From NCBI GenBank assembly GCA_965224795.1, contig CBDDAE010000002.1, positions 868,001 through 932,000 of the forward strand: DNA of 64,000 bases, written 5' to 3'. The position numbers and the translations under genes were made by a program. Below are positions 17,893-26,097 of this stretch, piece after piece (within the stretch, counting starts at the first letter, position 1; each line of letters begins with the position of its first letter). The stretch comes from NVTR01 sp036480115 (GTDB taxonomy: Bacteria > Pseudomonadota > Alphaproteobacteria > Rhodobacterales > Rhodobacteraceae). The notes below the pieces were generated by a model that saw nothing but the letters and a program-made list of their open reading frames with translations, was not told where the DNA came from and did no database searches.

Positions 17893-17907
17893 TTAACAAG
17901 AAGTTAA
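17893..17907. promoter_or_regulatory. Full CtrA-type binding site
   Basis: TTAA, seven bases, TTAA is an exact match to the alphaproteobacterial CtrA consensus. It lies 21-35 bases upstream of the small ORF that leads the luxR transcript, near the likely transcription start (a weak -10 TACTAC is at 17922-17927 on the minus strand). Placement downstream of or at the start site would suit repression, or activation of another start. Binding is inferred from the motif. Confidence 0.55.
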
Positions 17908-17954
17908 CACAACCATAGCATGTAGTATTTTTTTTTGTAATTCGCAAATTTATA

Positions 17955-17972
17955 CTCCCCAAAAATGGGGAG
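17955..17972. promoter_or_regulatory. Palindrome upstream of the luxR operon
   Basis: CTCCCCAAAAATGGGGAG is an 18-base inverted repeat with perfect six-base arms. It lies about 83 bases upstream of the small ORF, with TATAAA directly downstream on the minus strand. A second imperfect stem (TCAGTTGG with CCGACTGA, 17974-17994) adjoins it. It could be an operator for LuxR or another dimeric regulator, or part of a ccr transcription end. No recognised family motif. Confidence 0.4.
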
Positions 17973-18058
17973 GTCAGTTGGTTTACCCGACTGAATTCAC
18001 TGCAATGCTTCGATTTTTTCCGGGTGTAGCCAGAAAATCTCGTACAAAGCTAGACGAA

Positions 18059-19336
18059 TCAGTCTTTTGGCCCAGCTTCCAACACATCTTCCAATGTTCT
18101 TAGCCCTGTCTTAGGCGCTTGTACCAGCACGGCCATATTTCCGGGCTTATGTTCATTGCGTAGCATCTTCAGATGCGCTGCCGGGATTTCATCCCATGGA
18201 AACACCTCTGACATGCAGGGATCGATCCGACGCTCTATCATCAGGTTATTCGCTGCAGACGCCTGTTTCAGATGGGCAAAATGGCTGCCTTGAATACGTT
18301 TTTGGTTCATCCAGACATAGCGCGCATCCATAGTCAGGTTATATCCCGTGGTCCCGGCGCAGATCACAACCATGCCGCCCTTTTTACAAACGAATGTGGA
18401 AACCGGGAATGTCGCTTCGCCCGGATGTTCAAACACCATGTCAACATTGACGCCTTTGCCGGTGATATCCCAAATGGCTTTGCCAAATTTGCGGACTTCG
18501 CCAAACCACGCCTTATAATCATCGCTGTTCACCACCGGAAGTTGCCCCCAGCAGTTGAAATCCTTGCGGTTGATGACGCCCTTGGCACCCAGCCCCATGA
18601 CAAATTCACGCTTATCTTCGTCAGATATCACTCCAATGGCATTGCCGCCGGCAGTGTTGATCAACTGAATGGCAAATGACCCCAGCCCCCCCGATGCACC
18701 CCAGACCAACACGTTTTGACCCGGCTTTAGTTCATGGGGGTGGTGGCCAAAAAGCATGCGGTAGGCGGTGGCCAGCGTCAGCGTGTAACAGGCACTTTCT
18801 TCCCATGTCAGGTGCTGCGGGCGCGCCATAAGCTGTTGCGCCTGCACACGGGTGAACTGGGCAAATGAACCATCCGGGGTCTCGTAGCCCCAAATCCGCT
18901 GACTTGGGGAAAACATCGGATCACCGCCGTTACATTCTTCGTCGTCGCCATTGTCCTGATTGCAGTGGATGACCACTTCGTCGCCTACCTTCCAGCGTGT
19001 AACCTTATCACCAACCGCCCAGACTATGCCCGACGCATCAGACCCGGCGATGTGGTAATCGGCTTTGTGGATGTCAAACGGGCTGATCGGGATGCCAAGG
19101 CCAGCCCAGACACCGTTGTAATTCACCCCGGCTGCCATCACCAGAACCAGCACATCGTGGCTGTCAATTTCAGGCACATCAACGGTTTCCACCAGCATGG
19201 ATTTATCCGGTTCACCGTGCCGGTCGCGCCGGATTGCCCAGGCTAACATTTGCTTTGGCACATGGCCAATGGGCGGCATTTCCCCGATTTGGTACAGGTC
19301 TTTCACGGTCGCAGATCTACTATTTGTATCGCTCAC
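18059..19336 (-). CDS. ccr: Crotonyl-CoA carboxylase/reductase
   Basis: A 425-residue medium-chain dehydrogenase/reductase that converts crotonyl-CoA, CO2 and NADPH to ethylmalonyl-CoA, the committed step of the ethylmalonyl-CoA pathway. The N-terminus (KDLYQIGEMPPIGHVPKQM) and the insert NQDNGDDEECNGGDPMFS are typical of Ccr rather than simple quinone reductases. The NADPH site reads VWGASGGLGSFAIQL. Its substrate is used by ecm at 21.5 kb. The upstream region carries several inverted repeats, suggesting tight control. Confidence 0.96.
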   Translation of the reverse strand: MSDTNSRSATVKDLYQIGEMPPIGHVPKQMLAWAIRRDRHGEPDKSMLVETVDVPEIDSHDVLVLVMAAGVNYNGVWAGLGIPISPFDIHKADYHIAGSDASGIVWAVGDKVTRWKVGDEVVIHCNQDNGDDEECNGGDPMFSPSQRIWGYETPDGSFAQFTRVQAQQLMARPQHLTWEESACYTLTLATAYRMLFGHHPHELKPGQNVLVWGASGGLGSFAIQLINTAGGNAIGVISDEDKREFVMGLGAKGVINRKDFNCWGQLPVVNSDDYKAWFGEVRKFGKAIWDITGKGVNVDMVFEHPGEATFPVSTFVCKKGGMVVICAGTTGYNLTMDARYVWMNQKRIQGSHFAHLKQASAANNLMIERRIDPCMSEVFPWDEIPAAHLKMLRNEHKPGNMAVLVQAPKTGLRTLEDVLEAGPKD

Positions 19337-19407
19337 GGGGTGTTGCTCCGACTGGATTGCCGCGTCGCAGAATCGCAGCGGCTTTACCTGTCAAATATAG
19401 GCGGTTA

Positions 19408-19468
19408 AGTAACAATGCAACATTTGTTACTGGGTAATTGTAACTTTATTACCGAGCAGTTGCAGCAA
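19408..19468. promoter_or_regulatory. Repeat-rich ccr promoter region
   Basis: Three elements lie within 61 bases upstream of ccr. AGTAACAA (19408-19415) and TTGTTACT (19424-19431) are perfect eight-base inverted arms. GGTAAT (19433-19438) and ATTACC (19448-19453) are six-base inverted arms. A TTGCTGCA half-site on the minus strand (19461-19468) resembles full sites before ecm, mcl2 and mdh. At least two regulators are suggested; their identity is unknown. Confidence 0.5.
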
Positions 19469-19478
19469 TATACAAACC

Positions 19479-20852
19479 CTAAAACAAATGGGCTATTGTA
19501 TTTGCGTAATATTCCACCAGTTCCCGGTCCTGCGAATTAACACAGACACCGTCATCAGTTTCAGAAATTAGCTTTCGCATTAACAAATGGTTCAGCGCAA
19601 CATTCACTTCCTCTTCAGGCGCCCCGTCTTTGGGGCGCACATGGGCACCGTTGGCTTCCAAGGTTTTGCGGTGCTCACAGGCGAGATCTACCAAAGCATC
19701 GCGACTAACCGGTCCGTTCGCATCAAGCAGACAGTAGCAAACTAATGGCAGCGGCAGCACAGGAACGACCTTGCGAATACGGTGCATCAGTTCTTTGCCA
19801 ATTGCCTTTGTCTGATCACCTTTTTTCCCTTTGGAAAACTCCGCCAGTGACAGGGGTTCGCCAAAACTTACGGCCGCATATCCAAAACGTAAGAATCCGC
19901 CTGTGACACGCTGGTAAAGATGCTTGAATACGTAGCGCACGGCCGATGTCCAGCGAAAGCGGAACTTACGCACACCGGCATCTGCCGCTGCTACAAGCAC
20001 CCGGTCCTCAAATACCCGGTCATAATTCAGCGCCACTGGCACAAAAGAAACATCTCTACCTTTTTCCGGGTCAAAGTCTGACACGATGTAGTTCAACAGG
20101 CCAAGTTTGGGATCCCCAACTTTCCCATTCAGGCTAAGCCCGCCTTCGGGAAATACCGCCTGCGCCACGCCGCCAGCAGTGGCCATTTGCACATACCGCG
20201 CCAATACTCGACGGTAGAGATCATTGCGCGAACGTCGACGGATGAAATAGGCCCCCATGGCTTTAATCAGACGCGACAACGGCCAGACCCGGGCCCATTC
20301 CCCGACAGCATAGGACAGGGCAGACCGCTCAGCTGCCAGATAGGTTACCAGCACATAATCCATGTTGGACCGGTGGTTCATGATGAATACAACGGTTGAA
20401 TCTGGATTGATTTTGCCAATCGCGCCTTCATCAAAATACCCAAGCCGAACCCGATAAAACGCCTGACTTAACCAACGCGCCATTTTGATCGCTACACCAA
20501 AATAGGCAGTTGCACTGAATGACGGTACTATTTCGCGGGCGTATCTTTGGGCTTCTTGAAAGGCCACCTCTTCAGGAATGCCGGCTTCTTTGGCGCGCGC
20601 TGTTACGGCCTCTATCACCCGAGCATCATAGCTTAGGCGCTGGATCATGTCGTGACGACGGGCCAGCTTAAACGGCTCAATCGGGCGCTCAAGGCGCTCA
20701 TTCAGGCGCGCAACCACCCGCTCCATCCGGCGGCGAAAATACCAGCGCACTGAGGGTAGTAAAAAATGCGACAACGCAGTTACGGCCGCGAAAGCAAGAA
20801 TAAGTACCAGCAGCCACATGGGCAATTGTACAGTTTGAAACATGGCATTCAC
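19479..20852 (-). CDS. Glycerophospholipid acyltransferase (PlsB/PlsC type)
   Basis: A 457-residue acyltransferase with an N-terminal transmembrane helix (about residues 8-30). The catalytic HX4D box reads HRSNMDYV, and the acceptor-phosphate motif FPEGGLSLNG lies about 60 residues on. It likely acylates glycerol-3-phosphate or lysophosphatidic acid at the inner membrane. It is longer than PlsC (about 240) and shorter than PlsB (about 800), so the precise substrate is unclear. It lies between ccr and ecm but has no evident role in that pathway. Confidence 0.85.
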   Translation of the reverse strand: MNAMFQTVQLPMWLLVLILAFAAVTALSHFLLPSVRWYFRRRMERVVARLNERLERPIEPFKLARRHDMIQRLSYDARVIEAVTARAKEAGIPEEVAFQEAQRYAREIVPSFSATAYFGVAIKMARWLSQAFYRVRLGYFDEGAIGKINPDSTVVFIMNHRSNMDYVLVTYLAAERSALSYAVGEWARVWPLSRLIKAMGAYFIRRRSRNDLYRRVLARYVQMATAGGVAQAVFPEGGLSLNGKVGDPKLGLLNYIVSDFDPEKGRDVSFVPVALNYDRVFEDRVLVAAADAGVRKFRFRWTSAVRYVFKHLYQRVTGGFLRFGYAAVSFGEPLSLAEFSKGKKGDQTKAIGKELMHRIRKVVPVLPLPLVCYCLLDANGPVSRDALVDLACEHRKTLEANGAHVRPKDGAPEEEVNVALNHLLMRKLISETDDGVCVNSQDRELVEYYANTIAHLF

Positions 20853-21019
20853 GCTGACAGGAAAACTGGTTGGGGTAAATCCAGTAACCTAGAAATTCTA
20901 GTTTTGGCACAAACCCAACATAAAATAGACACTGTGAATTGCTTAATCGTGCGCAATTGAAACTGCGGTCAATGATTTGATCGCGTATGGCGCAATTTTT
21001 CTTGCGCACAGGAGAAAGA

Positions 21020-21355
21020 ATGATTTTACGACGTCAAATATTAGCAGTTTTAACCGCCGCAACAGTCACCGCAGTTACATCTGTACCCGCCTTCGCTTTG
21101 GATCGCAGCGTTACGATCGTAAACAATACAGATTTTACCATTGTACGGTTCTATGGCTCTAATAAGGGCTCTGATTCCTGGGAAGAAGACATACTGGGAA
21201 GCGATGTTTTAAAGCCCCACACACAGGTTAACATTAACTTTGACGACGGAAGCGGCTATTGCAAGTTCGATTTTCGCGCCGAATTTAATGACGGGGATGT
21301 TCTGGTTAAAAAGAACATCAACATTTGTGAAGTTGGGACGTTTACCTACAACTAG
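21020..21355 (+). CDS. Small secreted protein, function unknown
   Basis: A 111-residue protein with a clear signal peptide (residues 1-24, ending VPAFA before LDRSVTIVNNTDF). The mature part is beta-rich, with two cysteines (in GYCKFDF and NICEVG) that could form a disulfide. AGGAGA precedes the ATG; an in-frame ATG 33 bases upstream lacks such a site. I remember homologues being mislabelled as argininosuccinate lyase, which this plainly is not. A good terminator follows. Confidence 0.75.
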   Translation: MILRRQILAVLTAATVTAVTSVPAFALDRSVTIVNNTDFTIVRFYGSNKGSDSWEEDILGSDVLKPHTQVNINFDDGSGYCKFDFRAEFNDGDVLVKKNINICEVGTFTYN

Positions 21356-21382
21356 GTTGATACCTTTCTTGTCTTGATAAAA

Positions 21383-21414
21383 CGGCGCGCGGATTTGTTC
21401 CGGGCGTCTTTTTT
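21383..21414 (+). terminator. Rho-independent terminator after the secreted-protein gene
   Basis: GGCGCGCGGA (21384-21393) pairs with TCCGGGCGTC (21399-21408) with one mismatch and a wobble, a five-base loop, and is followed by six T residues (21409-21414). It ends the transcript of the small secreted protein and isolates it from ecm. Confidence 0.75.
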
Positions 21415-21436
21415 ATGTGAAGCACAATAGCGGTAC

Positions 21437-21453
21437 TTGCTGCAGTGCAGAAA
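21437..21453. promoter_or_regulatory. PhaR-like operator upstream of ecm
   Basis: TTGCTGCAGTGCAGAAA contains CTGC-N3-GCAG, the pattern I remember for Paracoccus PhaR. It lies 71-87 bases before the ecm ATG. Related 17-base sequences stand before mcl2 (33668) and mdh (34294). A shared acetyl-CoA/PHB-responsive regulator is inferred. Confidence 0.5.
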
Positions 21454-21523
21454 TCGTGGTTAAAACCTTATTGCGCAACTGATTAAATATTTAACATATT
21501 CTTACGCAGCGGATTCAAAGCCT

Positions 21524-23473
21524 ATGACCGAAACATCCAAATCCCGCCCCTGGCTGTTTCGCACCTATGCCGGGCATTCCACGGCTAAAGCATCCAACGA
21601 ATTATACCGCGCCAATCTGGCCAAGGGTCAGACCGGGCTTTCAGTGGCGTTCGATTTGCCCACCCAAACCGGGTATGACAGCGACCACGAACTGGCCCGC
21701 GGCGAGGTCGGCAAAGTCGGCGTTCCCATCAACCATCTGGGTGATATGCGGGCTTTGTTTGACCAAATTCCGCTGCAAAAAATGAACACGTCGATGACGA
21801 TCAACGCCACCGCGCCCTGGTTGTTGGCCCTGTACATCGCGGCAGCTGAAGAACAGGGCGCAGACATCACCGCCCTGCAAGGCACCGTGCAAAACGATAT
21901 CATCAAGGAATACCTGTCGCGCGGCACGTACATCTGCCCGCCGGAACCTAGTTTGCGCATGATCACCGATGTCGCCGCCTATACCCGCGAACATTTGCCA
22001 AAATGGAACCCGATGAACGTGTGTTCCTATCATTTGCAAGAGGCCGGCGCGACGCCGGAACAGGAACTGGCCTTTGCTTTGGCCACGGCCTGCGCGGTGC
22101 TGGATGACCTGCGTGAAAAGGTTTCGCCCGAACATTTCCCGGCCATGGTGGGGCGCATATCCTTCTTCGTGAATGCCGGTATCCGGTTCGTGACCGAGAT
22201 GTGCAAAATGCGTGCCTTTGTCGAGCTATGGGATGAAATTACCCGCACCCGCTACGGCGTTGAAGACGCAAAATTCCGCCGGTTTCGGTATGGCGTGCAG
22301 GTCAATTCCCTTGGCCTGACTGAACAACAACCCGAAAACAACGTCTATCGCATATTGATCGAAATGCTGGCGGTGACCCTGTCCAAAAATGCCCGCGCCC
22401 GCGCCGTGCAACTGCCGGCCTGGAACGAAGCCCTGGGCCTGCCGCGCCGGTGGGATCAGCAATGGTCGCTACGCATGCAACAGATACTGGCCTATGAAAG
22501 TGACCTGCTGGAATATGACGACCTGTTTGACGGCAACCCGGCGATAACCCGCAAAGTTGAGGCCCTGAAAGACGGCGCCCGCGCAGAACTGGCACAGATT
22601 GATGCTATGGGCGGGGCAATTCAATGCATCGATTACATGAAATCCCGACTGGTTGATGCCAACGCGATCCGTATCGGGCGCATTGAAACCGGCGACACTA
22701 CCATTGTCGGGGTGAACCGCTGGGTTGAAGGTGAACCCAGCCCGTTAACATCCGGTGACGGGTCGATCATGGTGGCCGATAAAGGCTCCGAAGCGGACCA
22801 GATCGCAAGGCTGCATGCGTGGAAAGAAGCGCGCGATGAGACAGCAGTCAATTCTGCACTGGTTGCCCTTCGTGCGGCTGCAAAGTCAGGTGAAAACCTT
22901 ATGGGGCCCTCGGTCAAAGCCGCCCGTGCCGGGGCAACGACCGGGGAATGGGGCGATGTTGTTCGCGGCGTATTTGGACAATACCGCGCCCCAACCGGGG
23001 TTTCAAAATCGCCCTCAAACCAAACCGATGGATTAGAAGAAATTCGCGCCGCAGTTGACGCTGTGTCTGACAAGTTGGGGCGGCGGTTAAAATTTCTAGT
23101 GGGTAAACCGGGTCTTGATGGCCATTCAAATGGTGCCGAGCAAATTGCCGTGCGGGCGCGCGATTGCGGCATGGATATCAGCTATGATGGTATCCGCCTG
23201 ACCCCAGCCGAAATCATAGATGCGGTTCAAAGTGAAGATGCCCATGTGGTCGGGTTGTCAATTTTATCCGGCAGCCATGTGACTTTGGTCGAAGAACTGG
23301 TGAGTTTGATGAAAAAGCAAGATCTGGCACATATCCCACTGATTGTTGGGGGTATTATCCCGGATCAGGATGCCAAAAGGCTGCAAAAACTGGGGGTGTC
23401 CCGTGTCTATACACCGAAAGATTACAAACTGAACCAAATCATGTTGGATATTGTTGATCTTGTAACGCCCTAG
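21524..23473 (+). CDS. ecm: Ethylmalonyl-CoA mutase
   Basis: A 649-residue B12-dependent mutase converting (2R)-ethylmalonyl-CoA to (2S)-methylsuccinyl-CoA. The catalytic barrel fills residues 1-440, beginning with RPWLFRTYAGHSTAKASN. The C-terminal cobalamin domain has GLDGHSNGAEQ, with the D-x-H-x2-G set at Asp532, His534 and Gly537, then LSILSGSH and GGIIPDQD. Its length is below methylmalonyl-CoA mutase large chains (about 710), and its proximity to ccr supports Ecm. No small mutase subunit is adjacent. Confidence 0.94.
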   Translation: MTETSKSRPWLFRTYAGHSTAKASNELYRANLAKGQTGLSVAFDLPTQTGYDSDHELARGEVGKVGVPINHLGDMRALFDQIPLQKMNTSMTINATAPWLLALYIAAAEEQGADITALQGTVQNDIIKEYLSRGTYICPPEPSLRMITDVAAYTREHLPKWNPMNVCSYHLQEAGATPEQELAFALATACAVLDDLREKVSPEHFPAMVGRISFFVNAGIRFVTEMCKMRAFVELWDEITRTRYGVEDAKFRRFRYGVQVNSLGLTEQQPENNVYRILIEMLAVTLSKNARARAVQLPAWNEALGLPRRWDQQWSLRMQQILAYESDLLEYDDLFDGNPAITRKVEALKDGARAELAQIDAMGGAIQCIDYMKSRLVDANAIRIGRIETGDTTIVGVNRWVEGEPSPLTSGDGSIMVADKGSEADQIARLHAWKEARDETAVNSALVALRAAAKSGENLMGPSVKAARAGATTGEWGDVVRGVFGQYRAPTGVSKSPSNQTDGLEEIRAAVDAVSDKLGRRLKFLVGKPGLDGHSNGAEQIAVRARDCGMDISYDGIRLTPAEIIDAVQSEDAHVVGLSILSGSHVTLVEELVSLMKKQDLAHIPLIVGGIIPDQDAKRLQKLGVSRVYTPKDYKLNQIMLDIVDLVTP

Positions 23474-23477
23474 TGTT

Positions 23478-23514
23478 TTTTCGCAGAAAAAACATCTTGA
23501 ATTTTCTGCGAAAA
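23478..23514. repeat. 13-base perfect inverted repeat between ecm and deoD
   Basis: TTTTCGCAGAAAA (23478-23490) and TTTTCTGCGAAAA (23502-23514) are exact complements around an 11-base loop. It starts five bases after the ecm stop. Arms end in A/T runs, so it may act as a terminator in either direction, although no separate T-tract follows. It could also stabilise the ecm 3' end. Confidence 0.55.
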
Positions 23515-23586
23515 TTCGTGACTCACTAACACCTTTTTCATTCTGCGATGTCGCGCTATATTCGTTGAAAATTGAAAGGACCCGAC

Positions 23587-24291
23587 ATGACATTCCACAT
23601 AGGCGCGAAATCTGGCGAAATCGCTGAAACCGTACTGCTGCCCGGCGATCCATATCGCGCCAAATGGGCCGCCGAAAATTTTCTGAAAGACGCAACCCTG
23701 GTCAACGAAGTGCGTGGCATGTTGGGCTTTACCGGCACCTATAAAGGCAATCCTGTAACTATTCAGGGTTCTGGCATGGGCATGCCCAGCCTGTCGATTT
23801 ACGTAAATGAGCTGATCAAAGATTACGGTGCGAAAACGCTGATTCGTATCGGTTCTTGCGGGGCAATGCAGGAAAGCATCAATGTGCGCGATGTGATCAT
23901 CGCCATGACAACGACTTCGGTTGCCACGCCTTCAAGTACAATTTTCCGGGAATTGGATTTTTCGCCCTGCGCCGATTACTCCCTGCTCAGTGCAGCCGTA
24001 ACAGCCGCCCAAAAGATCGACGTCGGCGTCCATGTCGGTGGTATCTATTCATCCGACACCTTCTATGACGAGCGTCCCGACCTGACCAAAGAAATGACCC
24101 GTCACGGAATTTTGGGCGTGGAAATGGAGGCGGCGGAACTTTACACACTGGCGGCGCGCTATTCTGTGCGCGCATTGGCGGTTTTGACTGTGTCGGACCA
24201 CTTGATTACTGGCGATGCGCTGCCATCAGATCAACGTGAAACCAGTTTCGGGGATATGGTGGAAATTGCGCTGGAAGCTGCGTTTGCCTGA
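23587..24291 (+). CDS. deoD: Purine-nucleoside phosphorylase (DeoD type)
   Basis: A 234-residue hexameric-type PNP, cleaving purine (deoxy)ribonucleosides with phosphate in the cytosol. The N-terminal TFHIGAKSGEIAETVLLPGDP holds the His and phosphate-binding Gly of the DeoD class, GSCGAM is the second phosphate loop, and TVSDHLITGD carries the catalytic aspartate. AAAGGA lies six bases before the ATG at 23587; an ATG five codons upstream is less likely. It could serve the nucleoside importer at 7.4 kb. Confidence 0.93.
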   Translation: MTFHIGAKSGEIAETVLLPGDPYRAKWAAENFLKDATLVNEVRGMLGFTGTYKGNPVTIQGSGMGMPSLSIYVNELIKDYGAKTLIRIGSCGAMQESINVRDVIIAMTTTSVATPSSTIFRELDFSPCADYSLLSAAVTAAQKIDVGVHVGGIYSSDTFYDERPDLTKEMTRHGILGVEMEAAELYTLAARYSVRALAVLTVSDHLITGDALPSDQRETSFGDMVEIALEAAFA

Positions 24292-24855
24292 TCAGTTACG
24301 CTTACCCATCCGGGTGGAAACATAGGAATGATCGCGCACATCCATACCGGGGCGCAGGGCCGGATGGCCACCATCGGCCTTTGAATAGTCAAACCGAACG
24401 CCAGACCCCTCAATTATCCGGTTCATCATATTGAACAGCCCGCAAATCTGCACGGCTTCAAACATCGCATCCTCAGACCAGCCAGCGTTAAGCACCGCGT
24501 CAATATCCGACTGTTTGATCCGCGACGGCAGCGTGTTCAGTTTGCGCACATAGCCCAGCAATGCGCACAGATCATCCGCAACCGGGGCGGTTTCCAGATC
24601 GCCAAGCAAGGCTTCCAAAAGCCCGGCTTCAATGCCGAAAGCTTCGGCGTAAATCAGGTGCGAGCCGTAGCAAAATGTGCACCCGTTCAGCCCCGACGTA
24701 TAGGCGGCGATCAGTTCACGCTGCGCAATTGTAAGCGTGCCCTGTTCGCGCATCACCACCTGGGTGAATTGCATCATTGCTTCACGGCTATTGGGAAATT
24801 GCGTAAATAAATCAGAGATATGGGCATTGTCCGGCAGGCTGGGAAGCTTCGCCAT
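24292..24855 (-). CDS. Carboxymuconolactone decarboxylase/AhpD-like peroxidase-related protein
   Basis: A 187-residue AhpD-fold protein. The redox motif is CTFCYGSH near residues 61-68 (Cys-x2-Cys plus His), typical of alkylhydroperoxidase D-like and peroxidase-related proteins. Its ATG overlaps the sdhB stop as TGATG, so it is the last gene of the sdh operon and translationally coupled. A role in protecting the complex or in peroxide reduction is plausible but unproven. A longer frame upstream lies inside sdhB and is disregarded. Confidence 0.85.
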   Translation of the reverse strand: MAKLPSLPDNAHISDLFTQFPNSREAMMQFTQVVMREQGTLTIAQRELIAAYTSGLNGCTFCYGSHLIYAEAFGIEAGLLEALLGDLETAPVADDLCALLGYVRKLNTLPSRIKQSDIDAVLNAGWSEDAMFEAVQICGLFNMMNRIIEGSGVRFDYSKADGGHPALRPGMDVRDHSYVSTRMGKRN

Positions 24856-25634
24856 CAGACCTGCCGCTCCACCATCATCTTCTTGATCTCGGCAATGGAT
24901 TTGGCCGGGTTCAGCCCCTTGGGGCAGGTCTTGGTGCAATTCATGATGGTGTGACACCGGTACAGCTTGAACGGGTCTTCCAGATCGTCCAGACGCTCGC
25001 CCGTTGCCTCATCTCGGCTGTCTTTGATCCAGCGGTTGGCGTGTAACAATGCCGCCGGGCCAAGGTAGCGATCTGAGTTCCACCAATAGCTGGGGCAGCT
25101 GGTAGAACAGCAAGCGCACATGACACATTCATATAGCCCGTCCAGCTTTTCGCGGTCTTCGATCGATTGCTTCCATTCTTTCGCCGGTCGATTGGTCTTG
25201 GTTTCCAGCCACGGCATGATGCTGGCGTGCTGAGCATAAAACTGGGTCAGGTCGGGGATCAGATCCTTCACCACCTCGGTATGGGGCAGCGGATATATCT
25301 TTATGTCGCCCTTAATCTCATCCATGCCATAGGTGCAGGCCAGTGTGTTGATACCGTCGATATTCATGGCGCAGGATCCACAGATACCTTCACGGCAAGA
25401 CCGCCGGAATGTCAGCGTTGGATCAATTTCGTTTTTGATCTTGATCAGCGCGTCCAGCACCATCGGGCCGCAATTGTCCATATCAACAAAATACGTATCC
25501 ACCCGCGGGTTTTCACCATCATCCGGGTTCCAGCGATAGATTGAAATCTTTCGGCAATTGGTGGCACCAGTCGAATTGGGCCAGGTCTTTCCCACCCGGA
25601 CCTTGCTGTTTTTAGGAAGCGTTAGTTCAACCAT
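24855..25634 (-). CDS. sdhB: Succinate dehydrogenase iron-sulfur subunit
   Basis: A 259-residue complex II electron-transfer subunit. The plant-type [2Fe-2S] site is CREGICGSC, the [4Fe-4S] site CACCSTSC (about residues 170-177), and the [3Fe-4S]/third cluster region CHTIMNCTKTCPKG. It passes electrons from SdhA flavin to quinone at the inner face of the membrane. Unusually, two small genes separate it from sdhA. Four bases separate it from the DUF3052 gene. Confidence 0.97.
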   Translation of the reverse strand: MVELTLPKNSKVRVGKTWPNSTGATNCRKISIYRWNPDDGENPRVDTYFVDMDNCGPMVLDALIKIKNEIDPTLTFRRSCREGICGSCAMNIDGINTLACTYGMDEIKGDIKIYPLPHTEVVKDLIPDLTQFYAQHASIMPWLETKTNRPAKEWKQSIEDREKLDGLYECVMCACCSTSCPSYWWNSDRYLGPAALLHANRWIKDSRDEATGERLDDLEDPFKLYRCHTIMNCTKTCPKGLNPAKSIAEIKKMMVERQV

Positions 25635-25638
25635 GCCC

Positions 25639-26097
25639 CTACCCTTTCTTTATTGAATTGATATGTGCAGCGCGATTTTCTTTGCGCACCACCAGTTTCA
25701 GGCCAGACCAGATATCATCTACAGCGCAAACCTTTACATCCACCAAAACATCGGCCAGGGCGCGATTGCGGATAGTATCTTCGGTCACATCAGTCGCCAC
25801 TTTGGATGCTTTTTTGGGCCAGGACATCCAGATCATGCCATCCGGTTTGATACGGTCGCGCAGCACCGGCGTCGCCGCATCCACTGTGGCAGCACTGTCA
25901 GTAAACAGATGGATGAAATCCAGATGATTGCCCTTTAAGGCGGCCCAGTCATCCACAAGTTCAACCGATGCAAATTCCCGCGCCGATGCAAGCATTTTTT
26001 GGCTGTCTGGCAGGGTGATAAATGCCACCCCCTGCCCATCTTTCAGACCAAGTTTCTTTGGTAAAGGGGTTCCGGAATATCCTGACTGAATGCTCAT
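25639..26097 (-). CDS. DUF3052-like protein in the sdh operon
   Basis: A 152-residue cytosolic protein beginning MSIQSGYSGTPLPKKLGLKDG, with IHLFTDSAATVDAATPVLRDRIKPDG in the middle and IWMSWPKKASKVATDVTE, which I recall as the DUF3052 family. Function unknown. The ATG at 26097 overlaps the stop of the lipoprotein gene (ATGA). An in-frame upstream ATG at 26130 falls inside that gene and is not chosen. Location between sdhA and sdhB suggests co-expression, not necessarily shared function. Confidence 0.75.
   Translation of the reverse strand: MSIQSGYSGTPLPKKLGLKDGQGVAFITLPDSQKMLASAREFASVELVDDWAALKGNHLDFIHLFTDSAATVDAATPVLRDRIKPDGMIWMSWPKKASKVATDVTEDTIRNRALADVLVDVKVCAVDDIWSGLKLVVRKENRAAHINSIKKG

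Noticed and set aside
20889..20901. CTAGAAATTCTAG palindrome upstream of the acyltransferase, considered as an Irr box
   Set aside because: The spacer is one base, not three, so it does not match the Irr box.
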